This document shows positions 38,841 to 48,028 of a DNA stretch of 64,000 bases, in pieces. Every line of letters begins with the position of its first letter. Within the stretch, counting starts at the first letter, position 1. Location: the NCBI RefSeq assembly GCF_030055425.1, contig NZ_JASFYE010000003.1, positions 185,307-249,306 of the forward strand, given 5' to 3'. The notes below the pieces were generated by a model. It was not told where the DNA came from. It saw nothing but the letters and a program-made list of their open reading frames with translations, and did no database searches. Origin of the DNA: Methanothermobacter sp. (lineage in GTDB: Archaea > Methanobacteriota > Methanobacteria > Methanobacteriales > Methanothermobacteraceae). A program made the position numbers and the translations under genes.

Positions 38841-39083
38841 TTAATTCTCTGAATCCTTTGATTTAAAGCCCATCATATTTTCGACTATCATCTCGGAGAA
38901 TATGAGGTCATCTGCGGTGTTCAGGGCTGTTCCAATGGAATCTGATTCCATGGTGAACCTTAATGTTGATCCGTCAATTTCAGATTCAACGTATGACCTG
39001 TTTTCGGGTTCAAGTGCCTTCATAACTATCCTGGCTTCCTCCTCTGATTCGTATTCCGCTTCTATGGTTACTGATATCCTCAT
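38841..39083 (-). CDS. pcc1: KEOPS complex subunit Pcc1
   Basis: An 80-residue protein starting MRISVTIEAEYESEEEA, matching the Pcc1/CTAG family, the dimerisation subunit of KEOPS. KEOPS makes t6A37 of ANN-decoding tRNAs. The start at 39083 has GGAGG 7 bp upstream and gives the family length, whereas an in-frame ATG at 39128 overlaps the neighbouring stop and adds 15 residues. Helix LNTADDLIFSEMIVENM is typical of the C-terminal half. Confidence 0.82.
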   Translation of the reverse strand: MRISVTIEAEYESEEEARIVMKALEPENRSYVESEIDGSTLRFTMESDSIGTALNTADDLIFSEMIVENMMGFKSKDSEN

Positions 39084-39124
39084 TTCAGCCCTCCGTCTGT
39101 GTGAAGTTATCTCCTCATTAATTA

Positions 39125-39904
39125 TCACTCCGTTGAGGCTATCCTCTCGGAGATTTCTCTTATGGCCCTGAAGGCAGCCGATTCCGGGTGCATGGCAAGG
39201 GGCTCGCCCCTCATATCGGCCGCCACAACGGTCTTATCTGTGGGTACACAGCCAAGAACGTCAATTCCAGCCTCCTCCAGCCTTTCACGCATGAATTCCT
39301 CATCCTCTTTGCCCGATACCTTGTTGATTATGGCCATTAACCTCTTAACGCCGATGTCTGCTGCGAGTTTCTTTATCCTTGACGCTGTTTCAAGTGATTT
39401 GAGGCCGGGTTCAACAACCACCACCATCAGATCAACGGATTCCGCGGTCCTCCTTCCAAGGTGCTCTATTCCGGCCTCCATGTCAAGGATCACCATCTCA
39501 TCCTTTCTGAGTATCAGGTGGCGGAGCAGGGCCTTGAGGAGCACCGAGGCAGGGCAGACACAGCCGTCACCACCATGCTCCACGGTACCCATCACCATCA
39601 CCCTGAGGTTGGGTCTCTGGGGGTGCTGGATGGAGAGTGAATCTGGAAGGTCACTTATCCTGGGGTTGAGCTTGAATACCTCACCGAAGGATGAACCAGG
39701 CTCCGCTCCAGTGCGCTCCCTTATCACATCCCTCATCCGGGATATGGGTGTTATCTCCTCTTCTATACCTATACTGGATGCAAGGTTCATATCGGGGTCG
39801 GCGTCAATGGCAAAGACCCTGAATTTTTCGGAGAATATGCAGGCCAGGGTGCCGGCTATGGTTGTCTTGCCCACCCCTCCCTTACCGGTTATGGCTATCT
39901 TCAT
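39125..39904 (-). CDS. CooC-type ATPase (MinD/ParA superfamily)
   Basis: A 259-residue P-loop ATPase with the deviant Walker [10 protein letters not shown] (residues 7-15), [17 protein letters not shown], and the CooC-type Cys pair GCVCPAS (about residue 117). [14 protein letters not shown] is Walker B. CooC inserts nickel into CO dehydrogenase; related ATPases serve other metalloenzymes. The start at 39904 follows GGTGTCATC; an in-frame ATG ten codons earlier lacks such a site. No CODH gene is visible here, so the client is open. Confidence 0.82.
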   Translation of the reverse strand: MKIAITGKGGVGKTTIAGTLACIFSEKFRVFAIDADPDMNLASSIGIEEEITPISRMRDVIRERTGAEPGSSFGEVFKLNPRISDLPDSLSIQHPQRPNLRVMVMGTVEHGGDGCVCPASVLLKALLRHLILRKDEMVILDMEAGIEHLGRRTAESVDLMVVVVEPGLKSLETASRIKKLAADIGVKRLMAIINKVSGKEDEEFMRERLEEAGIDVLGCVPTDKTVVAADMRGEPLAMHPESAAFRAIREISERIASTE

Positions 39905-40073
39905 GATGACACCATGGAAACTTTTAAAAACCATCCCTGCTAATTATATGTATCCTTATATTTTTCAGGTAGGATTTATTAACTGTTTGGCTTCCAAGAC
40001 AATATTTATTAATGGTTACCGAGATACTCATTTCATAGTTATTCTCATGGACATGATCACAGGAGGATTATTT

Positions 40074-40556
40074 ATGGTTCGTGCATACACAAGAAGAGAG
40101 TACATCAAGAAAATTCCAGGTTCAAAGATAGTTCAATATGATATGGGTAACCTCTCAGCTGAATTCCCGATTTCACTGAGCGTTGCTGTTAAGGCACCAA
40201 CCCAGATAACCCACAATGCCCTGGAGGCAGCCAGGATAGCCTCAAACCGTTACATGCAGAGGAAGGCCGGTAGGATGGGTTACCACCTTAAGATAAGGGT
40301 ATACCCCCACCACATAGTCCGTGAAAACCCCATGGCGACAGGGGCAGGGGCTGACCGTGTCCAGGACGGTATGAGGAAGGCATTCGGGAAACCAGTGAGT
40401 ACAGTGGCCCTTGTTAAGAAGAACCAGAAGATAATCACAATCGAGACAAACAAGAAGAACTTCAAGGATGCCAAGGAGGCCCTGAGGAGGGCTGCAATGA
40501 AGTTCCCTGTTCCATGCAGGATTGTGATTGACAGGGGCGAGGAGCTCGTAAAATAA
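40074..40556 (+). CDS. rpl10e: Large ribosomal subunit protein uL16/L10e
   Basis: A 160-residue L10e starting [19 protein letters not shown], typical of archaea. AGGAGG at 40061-40066 fixes the start; the open frame upstream overlaps the CooC gene on the other strand and is not coding. The promoter is likely AATATTTATTAATGG at about 40003-40015. The next gene, ppsA, follows after 58 bp. Confidence 0.95.
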   Translation: MVRAYTRREYIKKIPGSKIVQYDMGNLSAEFPISLSVAVKAPTQITHNALEAARIASNRYMQRKAGRMGYHLKIRVYPHHIVRENPMATGAGADRVQDGMRKAFGKPVSTVALVKKNQKIITIETNKKNFKDAKEALRRAAMKFPVPCRIVIDRGEELVK

Positions 40557-40614
40557 AACTCTCATTTTTTTCACATTCATATTTTTCATGACACCAACTA
40601 GTTCAGGGGATAAA

Positions 40615-42885
40615 ATGGTTAAGTATGTGGCGTTTTTTGAGGAACTCGGTAAGGATGATGTGGGAATCGCTGGCGGAAAGGGTGCAAACCTTGGTGAACT
40701 TACCCAGGCAGGCATACCAGTTCCCCCGGGGTTCGTGGTGACAGCGGCAACCTATGACAAGTTCATGACAGACACGGGACTCCAGACCATTGTAATGGAC
40801 ATGCTTGAAAACCTTGATGTCAATGATACAAAGGAGCTGCAGAGGGTATCAGCTGAGATAAAGGACATAATAACATCCACAGAGATACCTGAGGATATAC
40901 AGACACTCATAATAGAGTCATACAATGCACTCTGCCAGAGGATAGGAAAGGATGATGTGTACGTCGCCATACGTTCCTCAGCCACAGCAGAGGACCTCCC
41001 TGAGGCATCATTCGCTGGTCAGCAGGACACCTTCCTTAACATAAGGGGCGCCGAGGATGTCATGGAGTATGTCAGGAAGTGCTGGGCGTCCCTGTTTGAG
41101 GCCAGGGCCATCTTTTACAGGGAGGAGAACAACTTCGACCACTCCAGGGTCTACATAGCGGTTGTTGTCCAGGAGATGGTTGACGCTGAAAAGGCAGGGG
41201 TCATGTTCACCGTCCACCCATCAACCGGGGAGGATAAGATCCTCATTGAGGGCTCCTGGGGTCTCGGTGAGGCTGTGGTTTCAGGTTCAGTGACCCCTGA
41301 CACCTACTGGGTTGATAAGAGCACAGGTAAACTCCTTGAATTCACTGTCGGTGAGAAGAACGTCATGTTCACAAGGGAGGATGGCAGGACAGTGAAAAAG
41401 GAGGTCCCCCCTGAACTTCGAAACAAGAGGGTCCTCTCTGATGAGGAGATAGCTGCCCTTTCAGAGATGGGTAGAAGGATACAGGAACACTATGGCTCAC
41501 CACAGGATACCGAGTGGGCCATAATGGATGGTGAGGTTTACATGCTACAGTCAAGGCCCATAACAACCCTCGGGGAAGTCGTGGAGGAAGGAGAGGTTAA
41601 ATCGAAGGATGTGATACTCAAGGGCCTTGGGGCAAGTCCTGGCCTTGCATCAGGTAAGGTCAAGATAATAAGGGAGATCCATGAACTGGATAAGATACAG
41701 CTCGGCGACATCCTCGTCACGGTCATGACCACCCCTGACATGGTCCCTGCAATGAAGAGGGCCAGCGGTATAATAACCGATGAGGGTGGTGTCACCTGTC
41801 ATGCCGCGATTGTATCAAGGGAACTTGGAATACCCTGTGTTGTGGGTACAGGCAATGCAACCGAGGTTCTAAAGGAGAACCAGGTCGTCAGCATCGACGG
41901 TAACAAGGGACTCGTCTACGAGGGCCGTGTTGTAGAGGAGGAGAAGAAGGAGTCTGCCCAGGAGTCTGTCACCGTCGAGTCACCCATCCTTACGGTTACA
42001 GAGGTCAAGGTTAACGTTAGCATGCCTGAGGCTGCAAGGAAGGCCGCGGCAACAGGTGCGGATGGTGTTGGACTTCTGAGGACCGAGCACATGATGCTCA
42101 CAACAGGCGTCCACCCGAGGAAATTCATTGAGGACGGACGTGAGGATGAACTTGTGAGGATCCTCGCGGAGAACATCCTCAAGGTTGCAGATGAGTTCTA
42201 CCCACGCCCCGTATGGTACAGGACCCTTGACGCGCCAACAGATGAATTCAAAACCCTTGAGGGTGGTGAGAATGAACCCTACGAACACAACCCAATGCTG
42301 GGCTGGAGGGGTATACGCAGGGAACTGGATGAGCCGGAGATCCTCAGGGCAGAGTTCAGGGCCATAAAGAAACTCCACGAGCAGGGCTACACCAACATAG
42401 GCATAATGATACCCCTCGTACAGCACCCTGATGAACTGAGGAAGGCCAAGAGGATAGCAGAGGAGGCGGGCCTTAAGCCCCACAGGGACGTTGAATTCGG
42501 TATCATGGTGGAGACACCTGCGGCGGCACTCATAATCGAGGACTTCATTGCAGAGGGCGTCGACTTTGTGAGCTTCGGTACAAATGACCTCACCCAGTAC
42601 ACCCTTGCAATAGACAGGAACAATGAACACGTGGCAGACCTCTACACAGAGGGCCACCCAGCGGTCCTCAAACTCATTGAGAGGGTTATAAAGAAATGCA
42701 ATGAGGCAGGGGTTAAAACCAGTATCTGTGGTCAGGCAGGAAGCATCCCGCGGATAGTTGAGAAACTGGTGGAACTCGGGATAAGCAGTGTATCCGCCAA
42801 CACAGATGCGGTTGCCGAGGTGAGGAAGACCGTTGCAAGGGCAGAACAGAGACTCCTCCTTAAGGCGGCAAGGAAACTTCTCTAA
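40615..42885 (+). CDS. ppsA: Phosphoenolpyruvate synthase
   Basis: Converts pyruvate and ATP to PEP, AMP and phosphate for gluconeogenesis from methanogenic acetyl-CoA. The ATG at 40615 follows AGGGGAT and gives 756 residues; an in-frame ATG at 40588 adds nine. The domains are an N-terminal ATP-grasp (GGKGANLGEL, IRSSATAEDLPEASFAGQQDT), a swivelling phospho-His domain (GGVTCHAAIVSRELGIP) and a C-terminal PEP/pyruvate barrel (FGTNDLTQYTLAIDRN, SICGQAGS). The frame is intact over its full length. pycB, at 51060, uses the same pyruvate pool. Confidence 0.95.
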   Translation: MVKYVAFFEELGKDDVGIAGGKGANLGELTQAGIPVPPGFVVTAATYDKFMTDTGLQTIVMDMLENLDVNDTKELQRVSAEIKDIITSTEIPEDIQTLIIESYNALCQRIGKDDVYVAIRSSATAEDLPEASFAGQQDTFLNIRGAEDVMEYVRKCWASLFEARAIFYREENNFDHSRVYIAVVVQEMVDAEKAGVMFTVHPSTGEDKILIEGSWGLGEAVVSGSVTPDTYWVDKSTGKLLEFTVGEKNVMFTREDGRTVKKEVPPELRNKRVLSDEEIAALSEMGRRIQEHYGSPQDTEWAIMDGEVYMLQSRPITTLGEVVEEGEVKSKDVILKGLGASPGLASGKVKIIREIHELDKIQLGDILVTVMTTPDMVPAMKRASGIITDEGGVTCHAAIVSRELGIPCVVGTGNATEVLKENQVVSIDGNKGLVYEGRVVEEEKKESAQESVTVESPILTVTEVKVNVSMPEAARKAAATGADGVGLLRTEHMMLTTGVHPRKFIEDGREDELVRILAENILKVADEFYPRPVWYRTLDAPTDEFKTLEGGENEPYEHNPMLGWRGIRRELDEPEILRAEFRAIKKLHEQGYTNIGIMIPLVQHPDELRKAKRIAEEAGLKPHRDVEFGIMVETPAAALIIEDFIAEGVDFVSFGTNDLTQYTLAIDRNNEHVADLYTEGHPAVLKLIERVIKKCNEAGVKTSICGQAGSIPRIVEKLVELGISSVSANTDAVAEVRKTVARAEQRLLLKAARKLL

Positions 42886-42925
42886 AACCTTTTTTCACAT
42901 ATAAATTAATTTTCTGGGCGTAAAA

Positions 42926-44071
42926 ATGGATGAAAAGGGCCTCCCCGAGGAAAGGGTCCTCGAACTTCTTGAGGAATTCAGGTCAAGGGACATGACCTAC
43001 ACCTCAGGCAGAATACTTGGATCCATGTGCACATCATCCCACCCCCTCGCAAGGAGGGTTTACTGTGACTTCCTGGAGTCCAACCTTGGAGACCCCGGAC
43101 TCTTCAGGGGAACCAGGGAACTTGAATCCCGCGTTATAGGGATGCTCGGGGAACTCCTATCAGAACCTGATGCAGCGGGCCACATAATAACCGGGGGTAC
43201 CGAGGCCAACCTCATGGCCATGAGGGCCGCCAGGAACATGGCTGAATTGGATAAACCCGAGATAATAGTCCCTAAGTCCGCCCATTTCTCCTTCAGAAAG
43301 GCCTCGGATATAATGGGTCTTGAACTCAGGGAGGCGGAACTGGACAGGGACTACCGGGTCGATGTGGGGTCCGTCAGGGAGATGATATCCGATAACACCG
43401 TGGCCATCGTAGGGGTAGCAGGGACAACTGAACTCGGGAGGATAGACCCCATAGCCGAGCTCTCAGATATCTGCATTGAGGAGGGCATCCACCTCCACGT
43501 GGACGCAGCATTCGGGGGATTCATAATACCCTTCCTACGGGATGCTGGTTTTGAACTCCCTGAATTTGACTTTAAACTGCCGGGTGTCTCATCCATCACC
43601 ATAGACCCCCATAAGATGGGCCTTGCCCCGATACCCAGTGGTTGCATACTCTTCAGGGACGAAACCTACCTGGACGCCATGAGCATAGAGACCCCCTACC
43701 TCACAGAGAAGCAGCAGTCAACGATAGTCGGCACAAGGACCGGGGCCTCTGCAGCTGCAACATGGGCGGTCCTCAGGCACATGGGCCGCAGCGGGTACCG
43801 TGAACTCGCCATGAGGGTGATGGATGTGACCTTCAGGTTGGATGAGGGCCTTAGGGATCTGGGCTATGAACCGGTAGTTGAACCGGAACTCAACATAGTC
43901 GCATTCAATCACCCATCCATGAGTCCAGAGAAACTTGCCTCCAGACTCGAGGAGATGGGATGGGCAGTCTCTGTATCAGCATGTCCGCCGGCCATAAGGG
44001 TTGTTGTCATGCCCCACATAAAGGCAGAGCACATTGAACTATTCCTCGAGGACATCAAAACCCTTATTTAG
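42926..44071 (+). CDS. mfnA: L-tyrosine / L-aspartate decarboxylase (methanofuran synthesis)
   Basis: A 381-residue PLP enzyme of the group II decarboxylases. [18 protein letters not shown] holds the Schiff-base Lys, and [18 protein letters not shown] plus [13 protein letters not shown] are further cofactor contacts. In methanogens MfnA makes tyramine for methanofuran and can make beta-alanine for coenzyme A. Which activity dominates cannot be read from sequence. A short spacer after ppsA suggests separate or read-through transcription. Confidence 0.92.
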   Translation: MDEKGLPEERVLELLEEFRSRDMTYTSGRILGSMCTSSHPLARRVYCDFLESNLGDPGLFRGTRELESRVIGMLGELLSEPDAAGHIITGGTEANLMAMRAARNMAELDKPEIIVPKSAHFSFRKASDIMGLELREAELDRDYRVDVGSVREMISDNTVAIVGVAGTTELGRIDPIAELSDICIEEGIHLHVDAAFGGFIIPFLRDAGFELPEFDFKLPGVSSITIDPHKMGLAPIPSGCILFRDETYLDAMSIETPYLTEKQQSTIVGTRTGASAAATWAVLRHMGRSGYRELAMRVMDVTFRLDEGLRDLGYEPVVEPELNIVAFNHPSMSPEKLASRLEEMGWAVSVSACPPAIRVVVMPHIKAEHIELFLEDIKTLI

Positions 44072-44126
44072 AAGATTAAAGTTGATATTTCTATGGATAT
44101 TAAAGATCTGGAACTCATGTGTTCCT

Positions 44127-44200
44127 GATGGTGATTATGAGGATATCTGCAGCTGTTAAATGACTCTGGATGGTAGTAATTATGAGGATATCTACACCCA
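44127..44200. repeat. Imperfect 45-bp duplication of the fumarase-beta start region
   Basis: GATGGTGATTATGAGGATATCTGC (about 44128-44151) is repeated as GGATGGTAGTAATTATGAGGATATCTAC (about 44169-44196), with ATGs at 44137 and 44182. The first copy opens an 8-codon frame that ends at TGA 44161. It looks like a decaying tandem duplication that left an upstream mini-frame. Confidence 0.65.
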
Positions 44201-44676
44201 CAACTAGAATGGAACTTGAGGGGCTCAGTCCCGGAGACCGTGTTATCATAGATGGTATCATATACACTGGAAGGGATGCTGCGCTCCCCAAACTTGTGGA
44301 TGCCCTCAAGAGGGGTGAGGAGCCATTTGATGTGAGGGGTGCTGCGATAATGCACACAGCAGTAAGCCCGGCCGGAATAGCCCCCACAAGCAGTAACAAG
44401 GAGGACATAGAGGAGAGCATGCCCTACCTGGCATCAAGGGGTGTGCTGGTCCACATAGGTAAGGGAAAACTTAAGGATGAAACCGTGAGGGCACTCGGTG
44501 ATGCCGGGGCGGTTTTCATTGTAACACCACCCGTCGCGGCACTCCTCACAAGCCGTATTAAATCAAGAAGAGTCGCTGCATTTGAGGAGGAGGGTATGGA
44601 GGCCATATTTGAGCTCAGAGTCCAGGGGATCCCCGGTATAGTGGCGGCAGCCGGTGGAAGGTCAGTCTACGATTGA
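44182..44676 (+). CDS. Class I fumarate hydratase beta subunit-type protein
   Basis: A 164-residue protein of the C-terminal domain family of iron-sulfur fumarase/tartrate dehydratase. Motifs are LSPGDRVIIDGIIYTGRDAA, GAAIMHTAVSPAG, APTSSN and GKGKL. In archaea the alpha (Fe-S) and beta parts are separate genes; the alpha gene is not in this window. It would serve the incomplete reductive citric-acid route to 2-oxoglutarate. ATG 44182 is preferred; 44170 is possible. A duplicated start region lies upstream. Confidence 0.85.
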   Translation: MRISTPTTRMELEGLSPGDRVIIDGIIYTGRDAALPKLVDALKRGEEPFDVRGAAIMHTAVSPAGIAPTSSNKEDIEESMPYLASRGVLVHIGKGKLKDETVRALGDAGAVFIVTPPVAALLTSRIKSRRVAAFEEEGMEAIFELRVQGIPGIVAAAGGRSVYD

Positions 44677-44768
44677 TGATCAGTCACTCCTGCCATATTT
44701 TTCCGGGATCAGTTCATTCTGGTGGCTGGGATGTGATAGGGTCCCCACCACCATAGGTTTATTGTTAT

Positions 44769-45398
44769 CTATTCTGATGGCCTTCCAAATGCAAGGTCCC
44801 CTGCATCCCCCAGTCCCGGTACAATGTAGCCCCTGTCGTTGAGTTCCTCCTCCACACTGCAGGTGTAGACCTCCATATCCATTTCAAGGACCCTCTCAAG
44901 GCCGGGCCTTGAGGATATAACATTGAATAGGACGGTCCTCTCAGGGGTGCCGCATGACTCAAGGGCCTCAAGGATCCCCATAACCGTGTTACCCGTTGCA
45001 AGCATGGGGTCAGCTATCACCATTATCTTACCATCCAGTTCAGGGACCCTCAGGTAGTCAACTGAAACATTGAAGGGAGGATCATCTGACCTGCAGGCCC
45101 CCACAATACCCTGTTCTGCCTCAGGGAAAACCCTCATAACACCCTCTGTGAATGGAAGTGATGCCCTGAGGATGCTCAGCACAACGATCCTGTTTCTATC
45201 TGTGATCTCAACACCCGATGCAACCCCCAGTGGTGTTTCAACATCAACCTCACGCCACTTAAGAGTGTCTGCGAATTCATAGGCCAGGTAGCGGCCTATA
45301 TCAGATATGCCCTTCCTGAAACTGGCGGGGTCAATTCCCCTCCTCCTTATACCTGTTAGAATCTCCCTTACAACCAGGTTATCTATCACCCTGAGCAT
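44769..45398 (-). CDS. upp: Uracil phosphoribosyltransferase
   Basis: A 209-residue PRPP-dependent enzyme of uracil salvage. Motifs are ILRASLPFTEGVMRVFP and the PRPP loop VIADPMLATGNTVMGILEAL; GYIVPGLGDAGDLAFG is the uracil-binding C-terminus. GAGGTGATGTCG supports the ATG at 45398; ATGs at 45404 and 45419 are also in frame. The start lies inside the trm56 gene, so the two overlap by about 20 bp. Confidence 0.93.
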   Translation of the reverse strand: MLRVIDNLVVREILTGIRRRGIDPASFRKGISDIGRYLAYEFADTLKWREVDVETPLGVASGVEITDRNRIVVLSILRASLPFTEGVMRVFPEAEQGIVGACRSDDPPFNVSVDYLRVPELDGKIMVIADPMLATGNTVMGILEALESCGTPERTVLFNVISSRPGLERVLEMDMEVYTCSVEEELNDRGYIVPGLGDAGDLAFGRPSE

Positions 45399-45936
45399 CG
45401 ACATCACCTCCCCTCTCAATCAATTTCTTTCCATGGGCCTGGGGCACAACCTCTATCATGGGGTTCTCAAATTTGAGGTCGAATTCACCCCCATCAAGGA
45501 GCATGTGGAGGAAGACTGCAAGGGATGAGACCTCTGAGTGGGGCTGATTCGTCACCCCAACATTGTAATCTGCAAGCCTGTAGACCTTCCCGGGGACCCT
45601 AGCGCCCCCGACAACCACGAGTTTACCTGCCGGGCTTTCCCTTAGATCAGGTATAACGTCCCTTGCAGGGAGACCGTACATTGTGAGGTGCACAACCTCC
45701 CCACCCATCTGCTTCCAGGACTCAATGACGCCCTGCCAGTTTCTCCTGTAACTCACCCTGAAGGGTCCGCCCCACCTCTTAACAACATCATCAACGCCCT
45801 CCATGAGTTTAGGGTCCTCCTCACCACTAAGTATGACCTCAGATGCCCCGAAGGCCCTTGCGGTGAGGCACACGTGTGTCGTGATCCTCGCATCCCGTGA
45901 CTTTCTGTGACCTAACCTTAAAACCCTGATATCCAT
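45379..45936 (-). CDS. trm56: tRNA (cytidine(56)-2'-O)-methyltransferase aTrm56
   Basis: A 185-residue SPOUT-class methyltransferase specific to archaea. MDIRVLRLGHRKSRDARITTH is the conserved N-terminus, and LVVVGGARVPGKVYRLADYNVGVTNQPHSEVSSLAVFL is the knotted SAM-binding C-terminal region. GGAGGTC precedes the ATG at 45936; an in-frame ATG at 45951 lacks a site. It modifies C56 in the T-loop of tRNA. Confidence 0.92.
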   Translation of the reverse strand: MDIRVLRLGHRKSRDARITTHVCLTARAFGASEVILSGEEDPKLMEGVDDVVKRWGGPFRVSYRRNWQGVIESWKQMGGEVVHLTMYGLPARDVIPDLRESPAGKLVVVGGARVPGKVYRLADYNVGVTNQPHSEVSSLAVFLHMLLDGGEFDLKFENPMIEVVPQAHGKKLIERGGDVDAQGDR

Positions 45937-45965
45937 TATAATGACCTCCATAAATCAGTATAAAA

Positions 45966-46709
45966 TCATATTAACTGGATGGCTGCAGCAATCCCCAGGA
46001 GACCAGTCATCCTCCCAATCTCATTTGAGGCCCCGAGAACATCACCTGTGCTCCAGTAGAAGTTTCTCCTCGCGGTAAATCCGATGAATACTCCCGAGGC
46101 AGCGGCCACAACAACACTAAGAGCCCCCGGAATCCCAAGTAACAGGTAGGCTGCAGCTGACCAGAGGAACCACACAGGCGCGATGAGGGGGCTCCTGGCC
46201 GCATTTATAAAGTGCCTCCCTGTGCCACTGTCAAGGGGCCTTGAGACCAGTGCACAGCCAGTAAGGCATATCTTTGCAGAGACCTCTGAAATTAAAAGGC
46301 CCTGGAATATGATATCTGATGGAATGGAATATACTGATGCCACTGTCAGTGAGGAGACCATAATGAGAAGCCCCAGTCCACCGGTACCGATACGAGGGTC
46401 CCTCATTATCTCTATCTTCCTCTCGAAGCTCCCATGGGACATGAGGGCGTCCCCCATGTCTATGAGGCCATCAAGGTGGTGGAAGCCGGTGAACCATATG
46501 GCAAGGGCATATGCGGCACAGGCAACCACCGGGTAGGGGAGTATGAGGGATGCTAAAAGACCCCCTGAACCCACAATGACCCCTATGAGGGCCCCCACAA
46601 GTGGCCAGTGCAGTGTCAGGGAGGCTATCTCCTCAACGGTCGCCTCTGAACCCACCGGGAAGACGGTTGAAAATGATATGAGTCCAGCGAATTTCCTCAG
46701 AAAATCCAT
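45966..46709 (-). CDS. cobS: Adenosylcobinamide-GDP ribazoletransferase (cobalamin-5'-phosphate synthase)
   Basis: A 247-residue membrane enzyme that joins alpha-ribazole (phosphate) to adenosylcobinamide-[11 protein letters not shown] near the N-terminus and [20 protein letters not shown] (about residues 77-96), with its Asp residues, are the family signature; about six hydrophobic helices follow. GGTGG lies before the ATG at 46709. Together with cobZ upstream and cobY at 9170 it covers the late cobamide pathway needed for Mtr. Confidence 0.92.
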   Translation of the reverse strand: MDFLRKFAGLISFSTVFPVGSEATVEEIASLTLHWPLVGALIGVIVGSGGLLASLILPYPVVACAAYALAIWFTGFHHLDGLIDMGDALMSHGSFERKIEIMRDPRIGTGGLGLLIMVSSLTVASVYSIPSDIIFQGLLISEVSAKICLTGCALVSRPLDSGTGRHFINAARSPLIAPVWFLWSAAAYLLLGIPGALSVVVAAASGVFIGFTARRNFYWSTGDVLGASNEIGRMTGLLGIAAAIQLI

Positions 46710-46720
46710 GAAAACCACCA

Positions 46721-47554
46721 TCACTCAAAGAGCCTTGACATGCAGCCTGCTATGAGCCCAGCCACTGCATCATCCACCATGGGTCCGAGTTCCCCTATCA
46801 CACCTGGTTTCTCCTCATCGTAGCGCTTGAAATTGAATACTGCCTTGGTGCCTGCGACCTGATTGGCAACCGCCATGCCTATCACCTCATCACTGTAGAG
46901 GTAGGCCGGGTCATCTGTGAGGTCCACTCCAAGCAGCCTCCTTCTTCTGATGTCATCCTCAATATGCAGTGCCGCGGCAAGAAGCACACGAACGTTCAGG
47001 TCCCCCAGCGCACGGTTTATCTCGGAACGCAGCCTCTCCCTCAATTCCTCTGTGACCTCAGCTCCAACCACGAGCTCCATACCAGCATCGACCATGGCCT
47101 CAGCTGTCACACCATGCAGCTCCAGGAGTTCCTCAACCCCCGGGCCCTCAAGGAGTAACCTCTGAGATGAAAGCCTCAGGGACTTCCTCAGGTCAGGTGC
47201 ACTGAACCCTTCATCACCGGGCATGGAGACCACGGTTACCCTGGGCTCCAGGATTTCTGTGAGTAACCCCAGGGCTGATGTTACTTCACTTACAGAAAGC
47301 TGCAGGATTTCAGGTATGCGGTCACCGCACCGCTCCCCACACACCACGAGGACGTGGAGGAAATCTCCAGCAGAGAATACCGAGAGGACTTTACCTGCAC
47401 AGGCAACCTCAGGGGGGCTTGGGAGTTCAAGGGTAACCTCAGTGGATGTGCTGATGGTTCCTGAGGCAGCCACAAGCCCGGATTCTGCCATCACCCTCAC
47501 AAGATCAGATTCGATTACAACCTCTGCACCGTTAAGATTTAACTTTTCATTCAA
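46721..47554 (-). CDS. cobZ: CobZ-like alpha-ribazole-phosphate phosphatase with extra N-terminal domain
   Basis: The C-terminal part (about residues 190-277), with [37 protein letters not shown] and [10 protein letters not shown], matches the PgpA-like family that includes archaeal CobZ, which removes phosphate from alpha-ribazole phosphate. About 180 residues of uncertain nature precede it ([31 protein letters not shown]). CobZ fused to another cobamide enzyme is known elsewhere, but I cannot identify this domain. GGTGA favours TTG 47554 over GTG 47563. Adjacency to cobS supports the role. Confidence 0.65.
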   Translation of the reverse strand: MNEKLNLNGAEVVIESDLVRVMAESGLVAASGTISTSTEVTLELPSPPEVACAGKVLSVFSAGDFLHVLVVCGERCGDRIPEILQLSVSEVTSALGLLTEILEPRVTVVSMPGDEGFSAPDLRKSLRLSSQRLLLEGPGVEELLELHGVTAEAMVDAGMELVVGAEVTEELRERLRSEINRALGDLNVRVLLAAALHIEDDIRRRRLLGVDLTDDPAYLYSDEVIGMAVANQVAGTKAVFNFKRYDEEKPGVIGELGPMVDDAVAGLIAGCMSRLFE

Positions 47555-47679
47555 GGGTTTCACCTTCAGATAAGCACCGTTATTCTATGGGATTCATTAT
47601 CTGCACCCAGCATCAGTACAGTTCTCTTCCTCATCAGATTTATTATCTACACACCACATATCTATATAGGGTGATATTA

Positions 47680-48012
47680 ATGAAGGTGCATCTACGGGTA
47701 TTCGTGGAGGTTGAGAACCTGGGCCGCGTCATGAACATACTGGCAGATGAGGGCGTCACAGGTTTCTACATAGTTGAATACAAGGGCGTCTCCCCAACAG
47801 AGTGGAGGGGATTCTCAATCAAGGAGGACCCCAAGTCAGCAATCTCACTCATACATGACTATGCAAGGGACGCGGTCCTGGTATGCTCGGTGGTTGACGA
47901 GGAGCTCGTTGACCCCATCGTGGCCAGGTTCAGCAGGGAGCTTGGTGATGAGAAGTACACCATAATAGAGATACCTATAAGGAGAATAATAGTCAATTCA
48001 CCACCAGAGTGA
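47680..48012 (+). CDS. PII-like protein (Nit_Regul_Hom family)
   Basis: A 110-residue protein starting [21 protein letters not shown], with alternating strands and helices of a ferredoxin-like/PII fold. It belongs to the archaeal homologues of nitrogen regulator PII, which lack a classical T-loop. GGTGAT at 47670-47675 sets the start; a frame extending to 47587 is non-coding upstream. larC follows after 16 bp, so the two are probably one operon. The ligand and function are unknown. Confidence 0.72.
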   Translation: MKVHLRVFVEVENLGRVMNILADEGVTGFYIVEYKGVSPTEWRGFSIKEDPKSAISLIHDYARDAVLVCSVVDEELVDPIVARFSRELGDEKYTIIEIPIRRIIVNSPPE

Positions 48013-48028
48013 TCCAGACGGTGCTTGA

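Noticed and set aside
39162..40073. Long open frame running into the L10e gene from upstream on the plus strand
   Set aside because: It is antisense to the CooC-like gene and has Ser/Thr/Pro-rich shadow composition. L10e starts at 40074 with AGGAGG and family length.
41980..42657. Minus-strand frame of 225 codons
   Set aside because: It lies wholly inside ppsA, whose domains are intact in the plus-strand frame.
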